From Pomacea canaliculata (Eukaryota > Mollusca > Gastropoda > Architaenioglossa > Ampullariidae): a DNA stretch of 64,000 bases. Location of the stretch: contig NC_037593.1 of assembly GCF_003073045.1 (NCBI RefSeq), positions 1,975,525-2,039,524 on the forward strand. The letters run 5' to 3'. The notes under the pieces are model-generated. The model was not told the DNA's origin. It searched no databases and was given only the letters and a program-made list of their open reading frames with translations. Made by a program: the position numbers and the translations under genes. Within the stretch, counting starts at the first letter, position 1; each line of letters opens with the position of its first letter. Positions 37,964 to 50,301 of this stretch are shown here, in pieces.

Positions 37964-40900
37964 ATGAATGTGTTTGTAAACATGCCTGAGAATTTCTGTT
38001 TGAGAGAGAAGTATGGATGTTCCAAGGTCGAGAAAGAATATTGCGATTCTCCTTCCAAATGCAATGTGCACGTGATTGACAGATCGCCACCACGCACAAC
38101 TATTCTTCAATTTTTCAGAGTAAGACGCAGCAAAGTGCATTTATGTGTGCAAGCACGTATACACTCTATAACACATCCTTATAGTTTGTGCATGCACAGG
38201 TGTTCGTGACACAATAATCGAGTAATTCACAATTGCATTATGACACTACGGTTACTCGAGTGCTCCAATAATTCAAATGCTGGTTCTGGAGAAGATGGAC
38301 TGTGCAATAGGTACAGAATTCAACTAGAATAACAGTGGCCGTACGTGTGACCATCTTGAGTCTGAACAAAGCATTTTTTAAGGTTGGGAGGCATAAAAAA
38401 TGGCTTTAACATTAACGATGTATTATCTCATAGTATGAATGTTAATAAAATGAAATTTTTTGTGTATATCTGACATTATTTGGTTATATTTTTAAGTTAA
38501 AATTGTAAATGGACTGTTTAAATTAACATACACATCGGTCAAATTACAGCTGAAACATTTAGATGTATAGACATGTATACAGTGTATGACATTTTTTCCA
38601 CATTTGAGTAGATTATTATTTTCTAAAAAAGTATTCTATACCACATGACTCTACATGAATGTATAGAAACCTCTAGGGATGAATTGATGAGTGGTTGACA
38701 TGATTTGACTATACAATATGTTAGAATCATATGGGAGGAACACATTAATGTGCAACTTATATCTGCGATATTTTGTTTTCTTATCTGACTTGTACTTGCT
38801 TACCTTTATGCAGACAGTGTTTCTGCCTCAAGGCTATCCAGAGACTGTCAGCCAAGATTATCTGGCTTACCAGATATGGGACACTGTGCAGGTTATTATC
38901 TTAATATTCTTAATGAATCTCATAATGAACATGGTTAAAATTAGTAAGACATTTTATATAACATTCAATGACTTTATAGCACTATGTTTTAAGTATTTAT
39001 GTTACTGTCTTTGTAATAGTGTATTTATAGTGCGGTGTTCTTAATGCAGTCCTATGTAATGTACTTATAGTGCAGTTTTTCTAATGCATGCCTTTATAAT
39101 TGTGTATTTCAAGTGCTGTCTTCCTAATGCAGGCCTTTGCCAGCAGTTTGTCCAACAGCCTGGCAGCCCATGCTCTGCTACAAGGCATTGGTGTTGGGGA
39201 TGAGAATGCTACCGTACTCGCTGCCACCATGACGTGGATAATGAAAGGCATGCAGGATGTCACCTGTAGAAACTTCTTCTTGTTGTGTTTATGTCTTTCA
39301 TTTACTTACTGGTTTGCAGTGGTGTAAAAGTTGTATATGCATGCATGCTTGCATATAGAGTTAAGCCTGCCATGCATAGCTTCTGACCATTTTTGGTCCA
39401 CCTGGATTATTTTTTCAGTACAAAACAACACATGAAATAACACTGCCATTTTTTGTACAGGGTTTATACCATAGTTTGCCTTTTGCTTCTTTTTTATTTG
39501 GAGATAAAAACCCTTTTTATTAAGAGCTGCCTTTTTTTTTAACCTGAAGAGAGGTGTATGATGTTGTCTGTAAAATAGAGTTTATGATTTATGACATTGA
39601 ACAGATGGTTGAATTCATGGAAAATTTGTTACAGTGTAAAGTTAGCTACATTGTATGAAGAGGGTACATCAGTTCCCCAGCAAGCAGTTAATGATTGGGG
39701 GTAGGGGAGGGACAGATCCTGACTGACATCACCAAGCATTGTCCACTGAACATTACCTTTAATGAAGATGATACTTGTTTATTCTATTGGGCTCTTGCAA
39801 AACAGTCAGCTCTTTCTAAAGGAGACCTAAGCAAAAGTGCAAAAACTTCAGAAGGAAAAAAACCATAGGGAGACATTGAAAGCTGATCAGTGGAGTTGTT
39901 TAATAAGTAGCATCTGCCTGTGATGCATAGGTCCAAAAAAAAAAAAAAAAAATGGAGACTTTCTTTCAGAGATGCACAGGCAGCAGACGCCAGCAAGCTG
40001 TCCAAATCCATCGCCTAACCTGACATCATCAGTAGGATAGATTTGAGATATTATGTTAAAAGGGTCTCATTAGTTTGGAAGCGCCTTAGCTGTGGTTTTT
40101 AGGCAGGTACAACAGGCAGGAGAAGAGGTTGCAAATGAAAACAAAGCTTTATAGAAAACTTCTTTACAGTGAAGTGACTTTGTGAACATGGACAATAACA
40201 CAGCTACCATCAGTAAACCTGGCAGTAACAGATAATTTCTTTAAAGGAATCATTATTTTTCTGTAAACTGTTCCTCAAGTTTGTTATATTCCTGGGAGAT
40301 ACAGAACTTTCATCAACCACGACTTTAAAAAACCTTGCAAGGTTGAAAGACAGAAGATAAGCTTGAAGCTTCTTGCAGATATCCATGTAAGACTTTTTTC
40401 ATCATTAAAAGAAACAGATTCCTTGATAAATAAGTGATCATGGGATTTAGTACTTTTTTCCTAGTTTTTCTAATTAAACAATTTGAGTTTTTGAAGTGCT
40501 GCTGGAAAGTTTCTTGCTATCTCTGACATGTCTATATCCTATTGTACCATTCTTGTCTTCTAAAATGTGGAAACCATAGATAATAAAACTTGCCATGTAG
40601 AGACAGCTTTTAGAAGAATGAATGGTGTCATCACATTGCAGGTTTTACTGTAGATAAACTATACATTTCTAAAAAAATTATCATGTACAATTTTATAGAA
40701 AGGATTAATATAAAAGACTCAATTCAAGTCACTGTAGATGGAAATGTTTGCATATTTTGATGTAAAGAAAAATAGCATTACAGAATAAGGATGGCAACAG
40801 AAATGTTTACAGGTAGTGTTTCATAGATCTGCACCAACATATATATTTGCTTAAAAGGCGTTTTGAACAAAGAACATGCAATTCACCCTCTCTGTGTATG

Positions 40901-43900
40901 TTCATATTACTGTTAGGATTAAATGTCTTCATTTCAGATAATGAGTAACTTGTGGTTTAAACTATCATAGCTTTCTTTGTTTCCTTTTGTAATAGATGGA
41001 ACTGGCATGATTGGTCGTATCATTTTCGCTTGGCTTCATGGGTTTGTATTATACCATCAAATGTAATTTTTTAAAGTAAAGAGTAACCTTCAAAACAAGT
41101 ACTCACAATGCTCAGAAATATTGACCTTTTGGGAATTTCATAGTGTGAGATTTTGGTGTGCTGTTTGTTTGAACTATTTGTAAACATTTACTTTCTGCAT
41201 TGGAAAGGTGAAAAAAAAGAAAGGGTCTTATAAATGAAGTGTCCAGGGTATGGTGTGTGGAAGGTACAACAGGCAGAAAATGAGGTTGAAAATATTCTTG
41301 AAGACAAAAATAGTTTATAGAACATTTCTGGACTCCTGCCATATTTACCCTCTCTGATAAACTGCGTACCCAGTCCTGCAAAGCAGTTGCTGGGGTAGTT
41401 TTCCACCGACAGGTCTGAGCTTGCCTCAAACCAGGAACTTTCAAATGAGTGCACTAACCACTATGCAGTTCTCCATCCCTGTACTGTAAAGTTTCCAACT
41501 ATTCTGTCCTCTTGTTTAAGGTGGCAGATTATTGTTATTTAATGACTTTGTGTTGTTTCTCTACAGCTCATTGAGCCTGTCTTGATGGTAGGGAAAGACC
41601 CTATAGAAATCAAGACCATCATCATTATGTTACCTATCTAAGAAAAAAAAAAAGTTTTTTTTATCGAATAGCAAATGTGCTGATTGGTATTATTAATAAA
41701 GGCCATGCTTGCTTACAGTATTTTTTAAAAAATTACAAAGTATTTTAGTTAATCTCTAAGATCGTGTTTATTAAACTTCTTTTATCTTTAATGTCATTCT
41801 CAGAAGCAGCTTGGATTGCAATGCGAAGAGATGGAGGTAAGTGATAGTCATATTCTTATTTTGCTTGTGCAAAAATTAAATTATTTATGAATTAATCTGG
41901 TAGGAGTGTTCTGAATTACCTTTTTTTTTGAAGGTTCTGATTTGCTGCTCAACTCTTTAAAAAGAGAATAATATAAATCAAGTATAATTTGTAAATACAA
42001 TTTAAATAAAAGTAAGAATAAAGACAAATATTGAAAATCTTAAGACCAAGAATCCCTTTGTAGAACCTGTCATAACTACTACTGCATTTATCTACTATTT
42101 CCACCAGCATAACAAATCAAGTTGAAATTTAGGTGTCCATGTATTCCTGGAATCCAGGTGTCCATGCCATGGAGATGTTGCAGATCTTCTTACTCAAGAT
42201 TTTGTACTTGTTACTATTGTGGATGAACTAAGGGCAAAACTGAAGATGCCAGCAACACTATTTTATTTCTTCTGCTGATGAAAAATGGAGTGGTATGTTT
42301 GACTTCAGAGAGTAAAGGCAGAAAGACAGCTAAGATGTGTACATTGCTCATGCACACCATTAAGGCTTACTGTTTAGTTGTGTATGGGTAGTTTATTTAC
42401 ACTCATTGCATTTTTAATGTTCATGTTCTACTGTTAACAGATTGTTTGCAGACTTCTTGAATGACATCGCTATGTGTCTGGAAATTCTGGCACCTCTGTT
42501 CCAGGCCTATTTCCGTTTGGTGGTGTGTTTTGCTGGAGTGTGTAAGGTTAGTGTTTATTTGGAAAAAAAATTTGTTTTTTTATCTTTGTCTTGCTCTGCC
42601 ATTTTCAATAATAAATCAATATTTGGAACAATAATAACAAAAAATAATAACAGGAAAGCATGACCGCTTCTGTCTTGTGTAGAGAATCAAGTTATAAAAC
42701 ATGAGATTTGTGCTTACATTCTTGCATATTTGTTGTTGGATGAACTTCTGCAGTAGTAAGCCTGCCTTGTAACTATGTTAATATTCTTTCAGTCCATTGT
42801 TGGGGTGGCAGGAGGCGCCACAAGAGCTGCTCTTACACAGCATCAGGCTCGTCGAAACAATATGGCAGATGTTTCTGCTAAGGATGGAAGTCAGGTTTGT
42901 GAAAGAAAAAAAAAAAAAAGAAATTTAAATATGAAATTTACAAGGCTTTACTTTTGGTATTTAAATTATCTTTGACCTCAGTGCTGGACTGCCATTCAGT
43001 TTGTAAACTCAGAACTTCTTTGAATGCATGATTATATGGTAACTTATCTATCTTGACAAATCAAACCGCCTTGAAAACAGCAATAGAAATGAAAAATCCA
43101 AATAACCTCCTTGAGTAGGATTTAGTTTGAGAGTATATGTTGAGTGTGTTAAAAGGTTTTAGAAAGTACCTTTATGTGCATACTGTGGCATGCTTATGCA
43201 TTTATGCACTTTTTCCTGCTGACACAGCAGCATTTGTTTTGCAGGAGACTCTGGTAAACCTGTCAGCTTTGCTTTGTAGTATAGTACTACTACAAACAGT
43301 CAGTGGTCACTTCTGGTAAGAGCCCTCTAGTAGGTCATAATCTCATATAGGTAATGGCAATAAGCAGTGGATGTGTTTTATTCTTCTCTTCATAATGAAG
43401 TGTTGAATGATGAGCTTGGGTAGATACTGACTTAAAAGTATATGTAGAGAGTACAGACCAAATGTTTAGCCATTTTTCTTGATGTACAAATGAGAAATTT
43501 ATGGCCATGAATGAATTGAGTTGTCTTTGTTCTTAGCAAAGGATTTTATAAAAATAAATGTTGACAGGTTGACTTGGATAGTATTTTCTCTGCTGACAAC
43601 GCTGCATCTGTTTGCTAACTACCGTGCTGTGCGAGCTGTGTGCATGGAATCTTTAAACCAGGCACGTCTGCATATCATTATGCAAGACTACTTCTCTTAT
43701 GGCACAGTCCCTGATGTAGTTACTGTCAACTTACGTGAGCCTGTTGTGATGAGTGAGTTGTAATTCACCTTTTTTCTTAATGTTGTACAGCAGTGCATTT
43801 AAAACAAAAAATGTTTTACTTATCTGTTTGAGTCAGAGGTATTAAAAAATTTGTTTGGAATATTTTAGGCATAAACCAGTTTAAACTGAATCATAATGGA

Positions 43901-45439
43901 GTCAGGAAGTCAGGAAGTGGTGAGCTAGATTTTTCAGTGATATTGTGGGTAATATTGTTTTAAATAATAACAAAAGGACATGCTGTTTACTTTTTTGACT
44001 TAAGTCTGTTCAAGCTTCATTTGTTGTGACTTTTTTTGTGTGTTATGACTAGTAGTTAATTGCCAAATGTGACTCAACTTTTTATTTTCTGGCAGTTAAA
44101 AGTCAAAAGCCAAACATTGCCTTGGGTGTCTCTTTCAGCACAGCATGCTCAAGGTAGAATATTTTGTGTTAGTGTAATTCTTGAGGAGGAAATTTCATAA
44201 TTAGGGCTTTAGTAAATTTCCTTAAAACTCTCATACCTCAAAGAAAAATAATAAATTAGAGCATTTTGCCAATGGAAACACAGGTTTTGACAGTTATCAT
44301 CAGTTGTTAATGCACCTCAGTGTTTAGTCATCACAGACTATTCTGCTCCCTTCATTTCATCGCTGTCCTTCATTTACGAATTTTGTGCATGTTTTCTGAT
44401 ATTTGGGTTTTTTTGTTGCATGGTTATGGTTAATTTGTACACAAGCTTGACCATATACAGGGAAACACACTCTACAGATTCAGTCGCTGTTATTAGGAAG
44501 TCTGTAAAATTCTTTAAAGACCAAAACAAGATGATTGAAGAGAAGAGGGAGACACAACACTAAACAAGCTTAACTGTATTTTCTTCACTTTGCAGGTACA
44601 AAGATTTTGAGTCCATAAAGAAGGCCTATAGTGATTTGTCTTCCAAATATTTACTTTGCTACAGTAAGGACAGAGGTATGTTTTCCCCAGTTAACGCATC
44701 TCAACTGTGGATGGTATGTCAATATGGCTTTCAGCAAATTGAAATTTTGTTCTACCTCTTGCAGACTTGTTGATTATAGTCCTTAGTCATGAGGCAGAGG
44801 TCAAGGACCAACTACAGGCATGTGTGCAGGCTGAACTTCTTAGGTTCCTGCTGCAAAAGCCCCGTCAGGTAAATTGGTATTTTATCTTCTGGCTGGGTGT
44901 CAGAACACTTAAGAATCAGAATCACATTTAAAAAAAAAATTCTATGGACTTAGTACTGTTGATATTTCTTCGTGGATTCTAAATGCTTATTTTCAGTGTA
45001 TTGAGGGTTTTTATTTTAATAAAAAATTCTACTGAACTGTTTTCAGGCATTGAGTCCACAGTTTCAGCATTTGGTCAGTCACTTGGATGTAGGTAAGATC
45101 ATGCATCATCAGGTTATGTTATATAAAGTAACATACTGGTAGGCATACTCAGATGCAGTTTTGAGAGGAGTAAATGTAGATCATTTATGCTGAACATTTG
45201 ATTGTTTGCACAAGCCTTATTTATTTAAACTTTCATTTCAAGATCTCAGTTGAAAATTTTGTGAACCTTTTGCAGATGATGAGGTAACGGCAATGCAGCT
45301 AACATACAAAGCCTCAGAAAAGCTTATGCCAAGCTTACTGCAAGAATTAAAGAGTAACGGTTGGATTACCAGTTATACACTTCTTGGTGCCAATGAGTGG
45401 CGTGCCAGCTGGAAATTCTCGAGCTCCAAGCACGATTGA
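37964..45439 (+). CDS. RUSF1: RUS family membrane protein 1 (DUF647), complete, 14 exons
   Basis: Animal member of the ROOT UV-B SENSITIVE family (DUF647); its biochemical role is not settled. Coding exons: 37964-38119, 38814-38891, 39133-39247, 40996-41041, 41804-41836, 42441-42546, 42793-42894, 43245-43315, 43568-43752, 44096-44153, 44596-44675, 44765-44868, 45047-45092, 45276-45439. Total 1344 nt, 447 residues (human 468). Signatures: FLPQGYPETVSQDYLAYQIWD, GIGVGDENATVLAAT, ADFLNDIAMCLEILAP, the invariant GGATRAALTQHQARRNNMAD and VSAKDGSQETLVNL, and HLFANYRAVRAVCMESLN. Hydrophobic stretches lie in exons 6, 8 and 9. Exon 3 keeps frame only with a GC donor (AAAG|GCATGC at 39248). The start is the first ATG in the open frame of exon 1, downstream of an in-frame stop; the N-terminus is poorly conserved and less certain. 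AATAAA lies at 45925-45930. Confidence 0.94.
40105..40165 (-). repeat. Fragment of SINE family B in RUSF1 intron 3
   Basis: The block GGTACAACAGGCAG, then GAGGTTG and TTTATAGAA, recurs in the same orientation at about 41262-41322 inside the SINE-like element of intron 4. This shows a dispersed repeat, here only about 60 bp. Confidence 0.5.
41215..41478 (-). mobile_element. Probable tRNA-derived SINE, family B, in RUSF1 intron 4
   Basis: Read on minus, it starts with a box A-like TGCATAGTGGTTAGTGCAC and has a box B-like TGGTTTGAGGC about 30 bp later, the spacing of a tRNA promoter. It ends in a T/A-rich tail near 41210. The head differs from family A. A related fragment lies at 40105-40165. 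No clear target-site duplication was found, so the ends are approximate. Confidence 0.55.
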
Positions 45440-46248
45440 GACTAGGAGAGAATGTTATACTTAGCCTGCCAAAGAGGCAAAAAATATAGCTTTGGGGATC
45501 CCTGTTGTCATGCAATATTGTTATTATAATCACTCACTGTGCTTCAGCCTGACAGTAATGTTTTACTGATATTAGTAACAGGATGAATGAACGCAATGAT
45601 AGAATGTTTGCATGATGGTGCTAGATTAGAAGAATTTCAGTACTTGTTTTGACAATGGGTAAAACATAAATAGGACTTTGATGTAAGCAAGTTTTCAGCT
45701 TTCCTTCTCTTTCACAACATATGAACACATTATTATTAAATTCCATGGGAGAGAAGATTATCTGACAACCTATAAACCTTTGACCTGTAATGTTTCAGTT
45801 TCTGTATCCTGGAAGGTTTTGTCATAGTTGAGTTAGGAGTGTAGTAAATCTGTTCTTGTACTCTATCTTGCATATACAAGATAAGCCTCTACTACTGCTA
45901 TGCACAGAGAGGTTAAAACCTCTCAATAAAGACTATCTGCCTTTTAAGACCCCTGAGTTCTTTGTTTTGAGATACAAAGCTTAACTAAAGATTTGTCCTA
46001 GATAATAAATTCATAATATTTAGCATATAGGCCATTTCAGCTAAAAGTTTCAAGAACACAAACACATAATGTATTAGTGAGAGCATACCACTGAACAATT
46101 ATGCAATTTATCTCGTGAATAATCACTCACACAGGAGAATGCACCAAGCACTTGATACAAAAATTAGGTCAGCGTGTAGTACATGAAGAAACCATGAGGG
46201 TTAGTCATGGACTGTGTTTAGAAGTGCTCACGAAGATAATGTTTTAAT

Positions 46249-46960
46249 TTAAAAGATTCGATAGTGGATAAGTGGCTTTGCTGCACCACAGCTTAAACAT
46301 CGGTGACAATTACACAGCATGGGCAGGTCAGGTGAAAAGCATAAAGTTCTGATAGGGAAGAAAAGTTTGAAGAAATAGATTGTGCCTTTAATGAGATGAA
46401 AGCAAAGCACAGACCATAGAGAAGGAAAGAGGGATATGGTTCTGTATTTTTGCTTCAAGGCAACAAAGGAGAGGAGAGATGCGGTCCAGTAGACTGAATA
46501 AATAGAATGGGTTGAAGGACAGAGCTGTGAGAAATACCACAAGAATGACCAATAAGCTATCCTGAGTCCTATCAGTTGATGGTGAACCATGCCAGTGTGG
46601 TGCTCGAGATGCCATAGAGAGTGAGGAATCCTTGAAAAAACGTAGAATATTCAGTTGAATGAGTCAGCCAGCCAGAATGTTAGTTGTTAGACGAGAGTGG
46701 TCTTGGTACTATGAAAAAAAGAATATGCTGACTAGATAGGATGAAATAGTGAGCTCCTAAAGAAGTCCAGAGTTGTGTCAAAACTACTTTCTCAAGTATT
46801 TTAGGGAAGAAAGACAAGTTGGAGACAGGTGGTAGGTTAGTAGTGTATTGACGTGAAGCAGGGACCATGAGAGGTAGCGTCAACAAAGCATTTTTGAATA
46901 ATGGCGGAAACATGCCTTTTAAAACTGATAATGTTTGTAAGGAAGTCAAGACATTCAAGA
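46249..46960 (-). mobile_element. Degenerate LINE reverse-transcriptase fragment
   Basis: The minus strand at 46680-46958 reads MFPPLFKNALLTL and then NLPPVSNLSFFPKILEKVVL, the start of a CR1/L2-type reverse transcriptase (family pattern FKNALVTPLLKKP, YRPVSNLSFLSKILEKVV). The rest, to about 46249, shows only weak, frame-disrupted similarity (an SDRTQ-like piece and SFSMVCALLSSH). It is an old, inactive copy. Confidence 0.7.
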
Positions 46961-47028
46961 AGGCGAATGAACACCAGGTCTAACTGACAACTTGAAACCA
47001 CGGAGGGTAGGCTCCTTCAGGAACTAGG

Positions 47029-47215
47029 CAGTCCAGTCATGCAATGGTTAGTGCCTGTCACCAATACAGTGAAGATTGGATGTCCTGGGTTCAGCTTTCA
47101 TCTTGGGCACGCTGTTCTTTCTCTGCATGTGGCATCTGTTTACAGGGGTGGCTGCCTTGCCATGATATAGTCTTAGTTGCTGGCTCGAAATAAAACACAA
47201 ATTTGCTCCCCTACT
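47029..47215 (+). mobile_element. tRNA-derived SINE, family A, copy 3
   Basis: Same body as copy 1: ATGCAATGGTTAGTGCCTGT (box A region), CCTGGGTTCAGCTTTC (box B), TGTTCTTTCTCTGCATGTGG, and a 3' end with TAGTTGCTGGCTCG and AAATAAAAC. It is more diverged from the box A consensus than copies 1 and 2, so probably old. Confidence 0.82.
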
Positions 47216-50200
47216 TTCTTCAGGAAGTGTGGGTGGAAATCGGGTCATTGCCAATGCCCCTACACACCAAGCTATATGGACCAGGGGACACTTTGTGGAT
47301 GACTGCCAGTTTCCTCTCGAGAGCTGGCCTCCCAGTGGAGGGTGAATAAGAACAATTGGTGAACAATAGGTGAATAAGAACAATTGACAACTGGTTGGGT
47401 TAGCCTTAAGAATGATCATAATCAGCTTCAGAGACTGGTTGACACTCAAAGAACAACCAGGAAAAACATTGTGAGAGGTGATTAAGTGCCCACATCAAAT
47501 CTAGATATGCGTGAGATCTTGCTGAAGACCTGTAGCAGTTGCGAAGCAGGGTATACTGTAAGCATTGGTATCGCCTTGCTACTTCAACATAAATGTGCCG
47601 TGCTAAAATGAAGTACACCACAGAGGATAGATAAGCTTATTGCATGACCATGTTGACCAAAGATGTCAGTACACTTATTTTTGGGATGGTTTTACATCAA
47701 CTCACAAAAGCTAGCAATCGTGAGGTTAGAGTTCTTTCCTTTCTATCACTTGGATATCAAGCCCTAAAATATGATCATGCTTCTGCATGCTTTCAAAAAC
47801 ATGCATCCATGCAATCTTCTTTCTTTCTGAATCTCTGGCAGACTCTCCAATGTATCTTTCGTTCCCTTAGAATTACTCTTTCTCTCACCTGCTCACCCAC
47901 TTGACTGTTACAGAATACTAAAAGCTTGAATATTTGCAAAAGTAACAGCAAAACACACATTTTTTTCCTTTCAGTTTTCTTTTTCTTTTGCATCAAGTAG
48001 TCATTCTTAACATCACACCAACAGAATACACCCAGACAGGACTTCTCACAATGTACAGATACAACAGCTACAGGACGAAAGCTCTGAATCATAGTGCATT
48101 AGAAATCACAAAAGTCCTGATCACTTGATATCCATCAACAGGTCTTACCCACCCTGACTAAGGGGGAAAAGATCACAAGAAAATCTTGCAGTTACATGGT
48201 GGTAAAAGGTTTGGTTCGACAGACTGCAAACATATAGTGTTCACACACCGGCAGAACAATGAAGTTATAAATCTCACGTGGAATCGTGGGGCAAAACAGA
48301 GAAAGGATAAAGATTGTTGCAACTCTGCAAATTTGACAGAGCTTCATTTCTTGTAAAGAATTTGGATCTTTATTTTCAGAAATCTCTTTCCATCAGTGAA
48401 TAATTTCATTAAAAAATGTATCATGATTCTCTTTATATCTTTAACTCAATCAATAAAATTTCTTTCTCAAAAAAAGTAACAGATTTAAGAGACATCTAAT
48501 TACAAAATAAAATGCTGATAATTCTTGTGCGAATGGACTCTTGAATATGCATAGACAAGAATCCTACAGCTATCCAGTGGCAAGCATAGAAATCTCGTTT
48601 GATGCTTAAGGGACAAAAAAAATCCAGCAAGACCATAATAAATTTAAACATTGTATCAGCAGTTAAGTTAGGTACATAAATAGATTCCTAAAAAAAAAAA
48701 GGCAAAAATGCGAAATCCACAGACCAGACCGTTTGCTTTCAAAGATGCCCTGCCACAGTTCCACAGCTGCTGATTCTAGCTGTCACTCATGAAAGCAAAT
48801 ATCTCAACTGTCCATTGTTTACCTAGCTGGCTTCGATCTGCACACACTTCGTGAGTTCATAATTCTGAAGACACGATAGAATACCATATATATTTCCTGT
48901 GCCAGCTGCTGAGGTAATACTTTTTCTTGTTTTATTTTCGTAGTTTACGCTTCGGCAACAAAGTGGCTATTCCAGCAACTGCCAGTAACACAACTGTCAC
49001 TGCTTAAAAAAAAAAATTGCATGTCATTTATAGTAACATCAATATTATACAAGGTTTGTTAATGCTAATTTGGGGCTGTAACAGAGACTCCTGTCCGATG
49101 ACTGGTGTCTTCATCCACAATTTCTGCTTAAGTCATCACAATAAATGCTTTAATGTACATGACAAAAAAAGGTGTCACAAACTTGAATGATGAGGGCACA
49201 GCTGTTTGACTGAATCAGCCATGTATAGTTGGAAAGATACATTTTACATGCAAAAATCACACACAACAATTCTTGCAGCCTACACACTTTAGATCAGTGA
49301 TGATGCTTATGACCTCTGTATGTGAATACACCCAGTGTATCTAAATTGCAAACTGCCAGTTTGACAGATGACCCCCATAAGTACACTTTCTTCAAAGACT
49401 AGCAATGCATGTTTACCACTCAGTTTCATGTTTGTAGGCAACAAAGTGGTTACTTTTAGCTTCTGTAACAGGGGTGTAACTCTTTCAGTCAAATGCTCTG
49501 CAAAAAAAAAAAAGCCATACAAATGCTGTGCAGAAAGGCTGCACGCTTTAAAGGTTATTAGAAAGCAGACCTGCAAGGGAGGTACAGATGAAAAAATGGA
49601 CTTTGAGCACAGAGGTGAAAACCCTGGCAATTCACCAGGTAAAATCACAGAAAATTCCAAGCTGGTGGTGTTTCCTCCCACCTGTGTCTCCAGATGCATG
49701 GGGGCCACATGCAAGCAGTTTGAAATAATACAAATACAGCTAAATAGAAACAATGTCTGCATACAAACCACATTTGCAGCGCACATGCCTGCATAATTAT
49801 GGTAATTCAACCATTCCAGAGAACATGCAACCTGTCCTCATAGGTTCACAATTCTTTACGTCAATATCCTATTACATGCTTGCAGACACTTCTCACAGAA
49901 GACACTTTCTCCTTTTAAGAACATCAAGACATCAACTGGAAGATATAAAATACAAGAAAACTCTCCCTCCCCCCTTTGCTAGTTTAAAAAAGCCTCCATT
50001 CCTACTCTGAACAGCAGGGAGACTCCCCCCATTCCCCAGACAACTGCACCTGGAGACCTATTGCCCTTAGACAAACATCCCCTGTGAAGGGACCATCTGC
50101 TCTGTCCTGTTATTTTGTCCATGACAGCTGATATTAAAACTACAGTTTGCATATGTCTGTCAGCTCTTACAGGATGTCACACTACCAGATCAATGTCCTG

Positions 50201-50301
50201 CATAGCCTGGCAGCAAGCAACCTGTGCCGTAAGCTGAACCTTAGTATCAAGCAGATGTAAAAGCTAGAGAAGACTGGTGATACAGCAAATAAGCAGCAAG
50301 A

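Larger units (their letters stand above)
45440..50301. other. Convergent spacer between RUSF1 and KSR 3' ends
   Basis: Holds the RUSF1 3' UTR on the left, a decayed LINE, a SINE copy, and on the right the likely long KSR 3' UTR. A minus-strand AATAAA at 48369-48374 is a candidate end. Two ORFs of over 140 codons at 49307-49810 overlap on opposite strands and are not convincing genes. Confidence 0.5.

Noticed and set aside
49307-49810. ORFs of 167 (minus) and 142 (plus) codons downstream of KSR
   Set aside because: They lie on opposite strands over the same DNA, with unconvincing composition; most likely KSR 3' UTR.
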